DNA of 55,164 nt from Hyphomonas sp. (lineage in GTDB: Bacteria; Pseudomonadota; Alphaproteobacteria; Caulobacterales; Hyphomonadaceae), in contig PACZ01000055.1 in the NCBI GenBank assembly GCA_002700305.1, positions 5,281 through 60,444 on the forward strand, written 5' to 3'. A program made the translations under genes and the position numbers. This document shows, piece after piece, positions 53,455-55,164 of this stretch (position 1 is the stretch's first letter; every line of letters begins with the position of its first letter). The notes beneath the pieces are model-generated. The model saw only the letters and a program-made list of their open reading frames with translations. It made no database searches and was not told the origin of the DNA.

Positions 53455-54288
53455 ATGCATGTGATCAGGTACCAACAGGGAAATTCTATCCGTTATGGAA
53501 TACTGTCTGCGCAATCTGTAACCCCCATTCGGGGGACAAACCTGGAAGAGGCCATGAAAGGTGAGCCGGATGGCGCGCCTGTGCCGCTGTCCGAAATCGA
53601 CATCCTGTCGCCCGTTGCCCGGCCGGGGAAAATCCTCGGCATTGGCGTGAACTATGCGGCGCATGCAGCAGAGAGTGTCAGCTTCGTCGATACGAAGAAG
53701 CCGGAGATCCAGAAATGGTTCAACAAGCAGGCCACCGCGATCAACGATCCGTATGCGGATGTAGAGCTTCCGAAGGTGTCGCATCAGCTTGATTATGAAG
53801 GGGAATTGGTCGTCGTGATCGGCAAGCGCGGGCGGCATGTGCCGCGCGAGCGCGCGTTTGAAATCGTTGCGGGCGTTACGATTGGCTGCGACTATTCGGT
53901 GCGCGACTGGCAGCGCGCCAGCCAGACCATGATCATGGGCAAGGGGTTCGACACGCATGCGCCGGTCGGCCCGGCCATCGTGACGCTGGACGAGATCGAC
54001 GACCTCTCCGCACTGGAAGTGCGCACCTTCGTGAATGGCGAACAGCGCCAGTCCGGCCATGTGCGGGACATGGTTCACGACATTCCCGCACAGATTGCGC
54101 ACCTGACGGCGGCCTTCACGCTGGAGCCGGGCGATCTGATCTTTACCGGCACACCAGCAGGCGTCGGCGCAGGCTTCGATCCGCCGAAATGGCTGAAGGC
54201 CGGGGACCGTGTCCGGGTCGAGATCGACGCGCTGGGTTACATGGAACAGCAAATCGTGACAGAGCCGGGACGTACGGTGATCGGCTGA
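53455..54288 (+). CDS. Fumarylacetoacetate hydrolase family protein
   Basis: A 277-aa FAH-fold protein. The core has ILGIGVNYAAHAAES, DYEGELVVVIGKRGRHV (metal-binding Glu-x-Glu region), GCDYSVRDWQ, GKGFDTHAPVGP and FTGTPAGVGAGF. Such enzymes act as acylpyruvases, oxaloacetate decarboxylases or 2-hydroxyhepta-2,4-diene-dioate isomerases in aromatic breakdown; which of these is not shown. GAGAGGG precedes ATG 53455. It is divergent from the DUF262 gene. A lipoprotein gene follows 16 nt later. Confidence 0.9.
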   Translation: MHVIRYQQGNSIRYGILSAQSVTPIRGTNLEEAMKGEPDGAPVPLSEIDILSPVARPGKILGIGVNYAAHAAESVSFVDTKKPEIQKWFNKQATAINDPYADVELPKVSHQLDYEGELVVVIGKRGRHVPRERAFEIVAGVTIGCDYSVRDWQRASQTMIMGKGFDTHAPVGPAIVTLDEIDDLSALEVRTFVNGEQRQSGHVRDMVHDIPAQIAHLTAAFTLEPGDLIFTGTPAGVGAGFDPPKWLKAGDRVRVEIDALGYMEQQIVTEPGRTVIG

Positions 54289-54304
54289 ACCGCGAGGTAG
54301 TCCT

Positions 54305-55039
54305 GTGCCCCGATCCGGCGTTTTCGCCCTCCTTTTTTCTGTCATCCTGTCTGCGTGTGGAAGCGGGCAGGGCGCTGCGCCTGCCATCGGTCCGGGTGAC
54401 ATCCGGAGCGCCGACTTCGCCCTGCTGCCCTGTGCCGCTTCGAGCGAGCCTGCACCGTGCCTGCTGGTTGTCGCCGGCGGCAAGCGGGTGCTGTTCGGCA
54501 CGCCGCCGGGGCTGCGCGCAGCGATGGACGGACACGTGCTGGCCAGTCTGGATGCCGTTCTCCTGTTCTCCCTGCAGGGAGCGAATCTCGAAGGGCTGGA
54601 CGAGGTGCGCAATGCGGGCTGGTCGGCCGGGCGCGAAACGCCACTGGCGGTCGGCGGCCCGTCCGGAACGCGCGACGTAGTCGCGGCGCTCAACAAGGCA
54701 TTCGAACTCTCCGATGCGGAAATCTTCGTTCAGGACTCGCCGGAAGGCGGGTTTGGCGCGGCGCTGCTGGGCGTCCTGCCGGGGGAAGGCGACGCGAAGA
54801 CGGAAGTCTTCAATACCGGCGACCTGGTCGTCACCAAGATCGAGTCGGCGGATGGCCGGGCCGGATATTGGGTGGACTATGGCGGCCAGCGCGCGGTGCT
54901 GCAGCCATGCGGCATGACCCTCGCGGTGAAGTTCAATGAACAGGAGGCCTTTGCGCTGGGCTGCGACACGGATGCACCGAATGCCTGGCCGCTCGGCAAG
55001 GTCCATTACCTTGTTGAAGGGGCGAGTGCAGAGCCTTGA
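54305..55039 (+). CDS. Lipoprotein with degenerate metallo-beta-lactamase fold
   Basis: A 244-aa product starting at GTG, with a lipobox signal (LLFSVILSAC). The body follows the layout of RNase Z-like MBL-fold proteins: VLFGTPPGLRAAM (where active members have a D-G-P-G-T turn), LDAVLLFSLQGANLEGLDEVR (where active members have THLHGDHxxGL), SAGRETPLAVGGPSGTRDVV and a late C-rich segment QPCGMTLAV. All histidines of HxHxDH are replaced, so a metal site is unlikely; it seems a non-catalytic relative. It follows the FAH gene by 16 nt and is probably co-transcribed. This assignment is by pattern memory. Confidence 0.6.
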   Translation: MPRSGVFALLFSVILSACGSGQGAAPAIGPGDIRSADFALLPCAASSEPAPCLLVVAGGKRVLFGTPPGLRAAMDGHVLASLDAVLLFSLQGANLEGLDEVRNAGWSAGRETPLAVGGPSGTRDVVAALNKAFELSDAEIFVQDSPEGGFGAALLGVLPGEGDAKTEVFNTGDLVVTKIESADGRAGYWVDYGGQRAVLQPCGMTLAVKFNEQEAFALGCDTDAPNAWPLGKVHYLVEGASAEP

Positions 55040-55073
55040 TTTTCATCTGAAAACAGAGCCCTGAGAAAGGACC

Positions 55074-55097
55074 GGGGCGCACATTTCTGCGCGCCCC
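55074..55097 (+). terminator. Hairpin after the last gene
   Basis: GGGGCGC and GCGCCCC form a 7-bp stem around a 10-nt loop, 35 nt after the lipoprotein stop. The tail GTGTCTCCCC is poor in T, so this is a weak terminator candidate. The rest of the window to 55164 holds nothing I can identify. Confidence 0.45.
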
Positions 55098-55164
55098 GTG
55101 TCTCCCCCGAGACTGCCCCCGCTCCGGCCAATAAGATGGCCGCGGACCGGTGGTGCCGGGTCTC

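Overview
The window reads as a single chromosomal segment of a GC-rich alphaproteobacterium, most like the Hyphomonadaceae (Hyphomonas/Henriciella-type marine bacteria). The reasons are the gene repertoire (TonB receptor, M1 and S10 peptidases, MFE-2-type SDR, many acyl-CoA genes), UvrA with the CPVSG form of its first zinc site, an alphaproteobacterial LexA box of the GAAC-N7-GAAC type, and Fe-type SodB. The genus is an inference. There is no prophage, CRISPR array, rRNA or canonical tRNA gene. 

Layout. 1-672: end of the ribosomal alpha operon (rpoA 3' end, rplQ, terminator). 684-8256: an RNA-repair and RNA-surveillance neighbourhood: a leader/sRNA with a terminator and a competing hairpin, rtcB RNA ligase, a PcfJ-like gene with a structured leader, an APC permease, an HD-domain enzyme, then a tandem array of four non-coding Y-RNA-like units (6261-6826) directly upstream of a TROVE/Ro60-type gene (rsr). 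8285-33767: ordinary chromosomal metabolism, with a Kazal lipoprotein, lipid and CoA enzymes, peptidases, nucleoside transporter, TonB receptor, aldehyde dehydrogenase, RhlE helicase and SodB. 33783-35402: a small lower-GC insertion with a broken transposase fragment, a truncated small membrane ORF and a four-helix OmpA-like protein. 35399-50430: trmFO, three membrane-protein genes (two clearly paralogous), uvrA and ssb around a LexA box, a class D beta-lactamase, gyrA, coaD, a cyclophilin, queA and a thioesterase. 50427-55164: csaA, SDR, a solitary DUF262/DUF1524 (GmrSD-like) defence gene, an FAH-family gene and a degenerate metallo-beta-lactamase-fold lipoprotein. 

The most notable system is at 6261-6826. 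Four units are packed head to tail with only 5-7 nt between them. Each has its own self-complementary outer stem, a fixed 5' hairpin (TGGTGAAG, 10 nt, CTTCG) and a fixed 3' element (GTTCC next to the closing stem). Two units carry a permuted tRNA-like module in the order T arm, acceptor stem capped by UUCG, D arm. One carries only the T arm plus a large extra stem. One is a minimal 70-nt form with no tRNA module. This is the architecture expected of bacterial Y RNAs (YrlA class) that bind Ro60/Rsr, whose gene begins 65 nt downstream. Both rtcB and the Y-RNA/rsr block are preceded by an intrinsic terminator whose arm can instead form a perfect 10-11 bp helix with sequence further downstream, suggesting (inference) that terminator read-through controls both.
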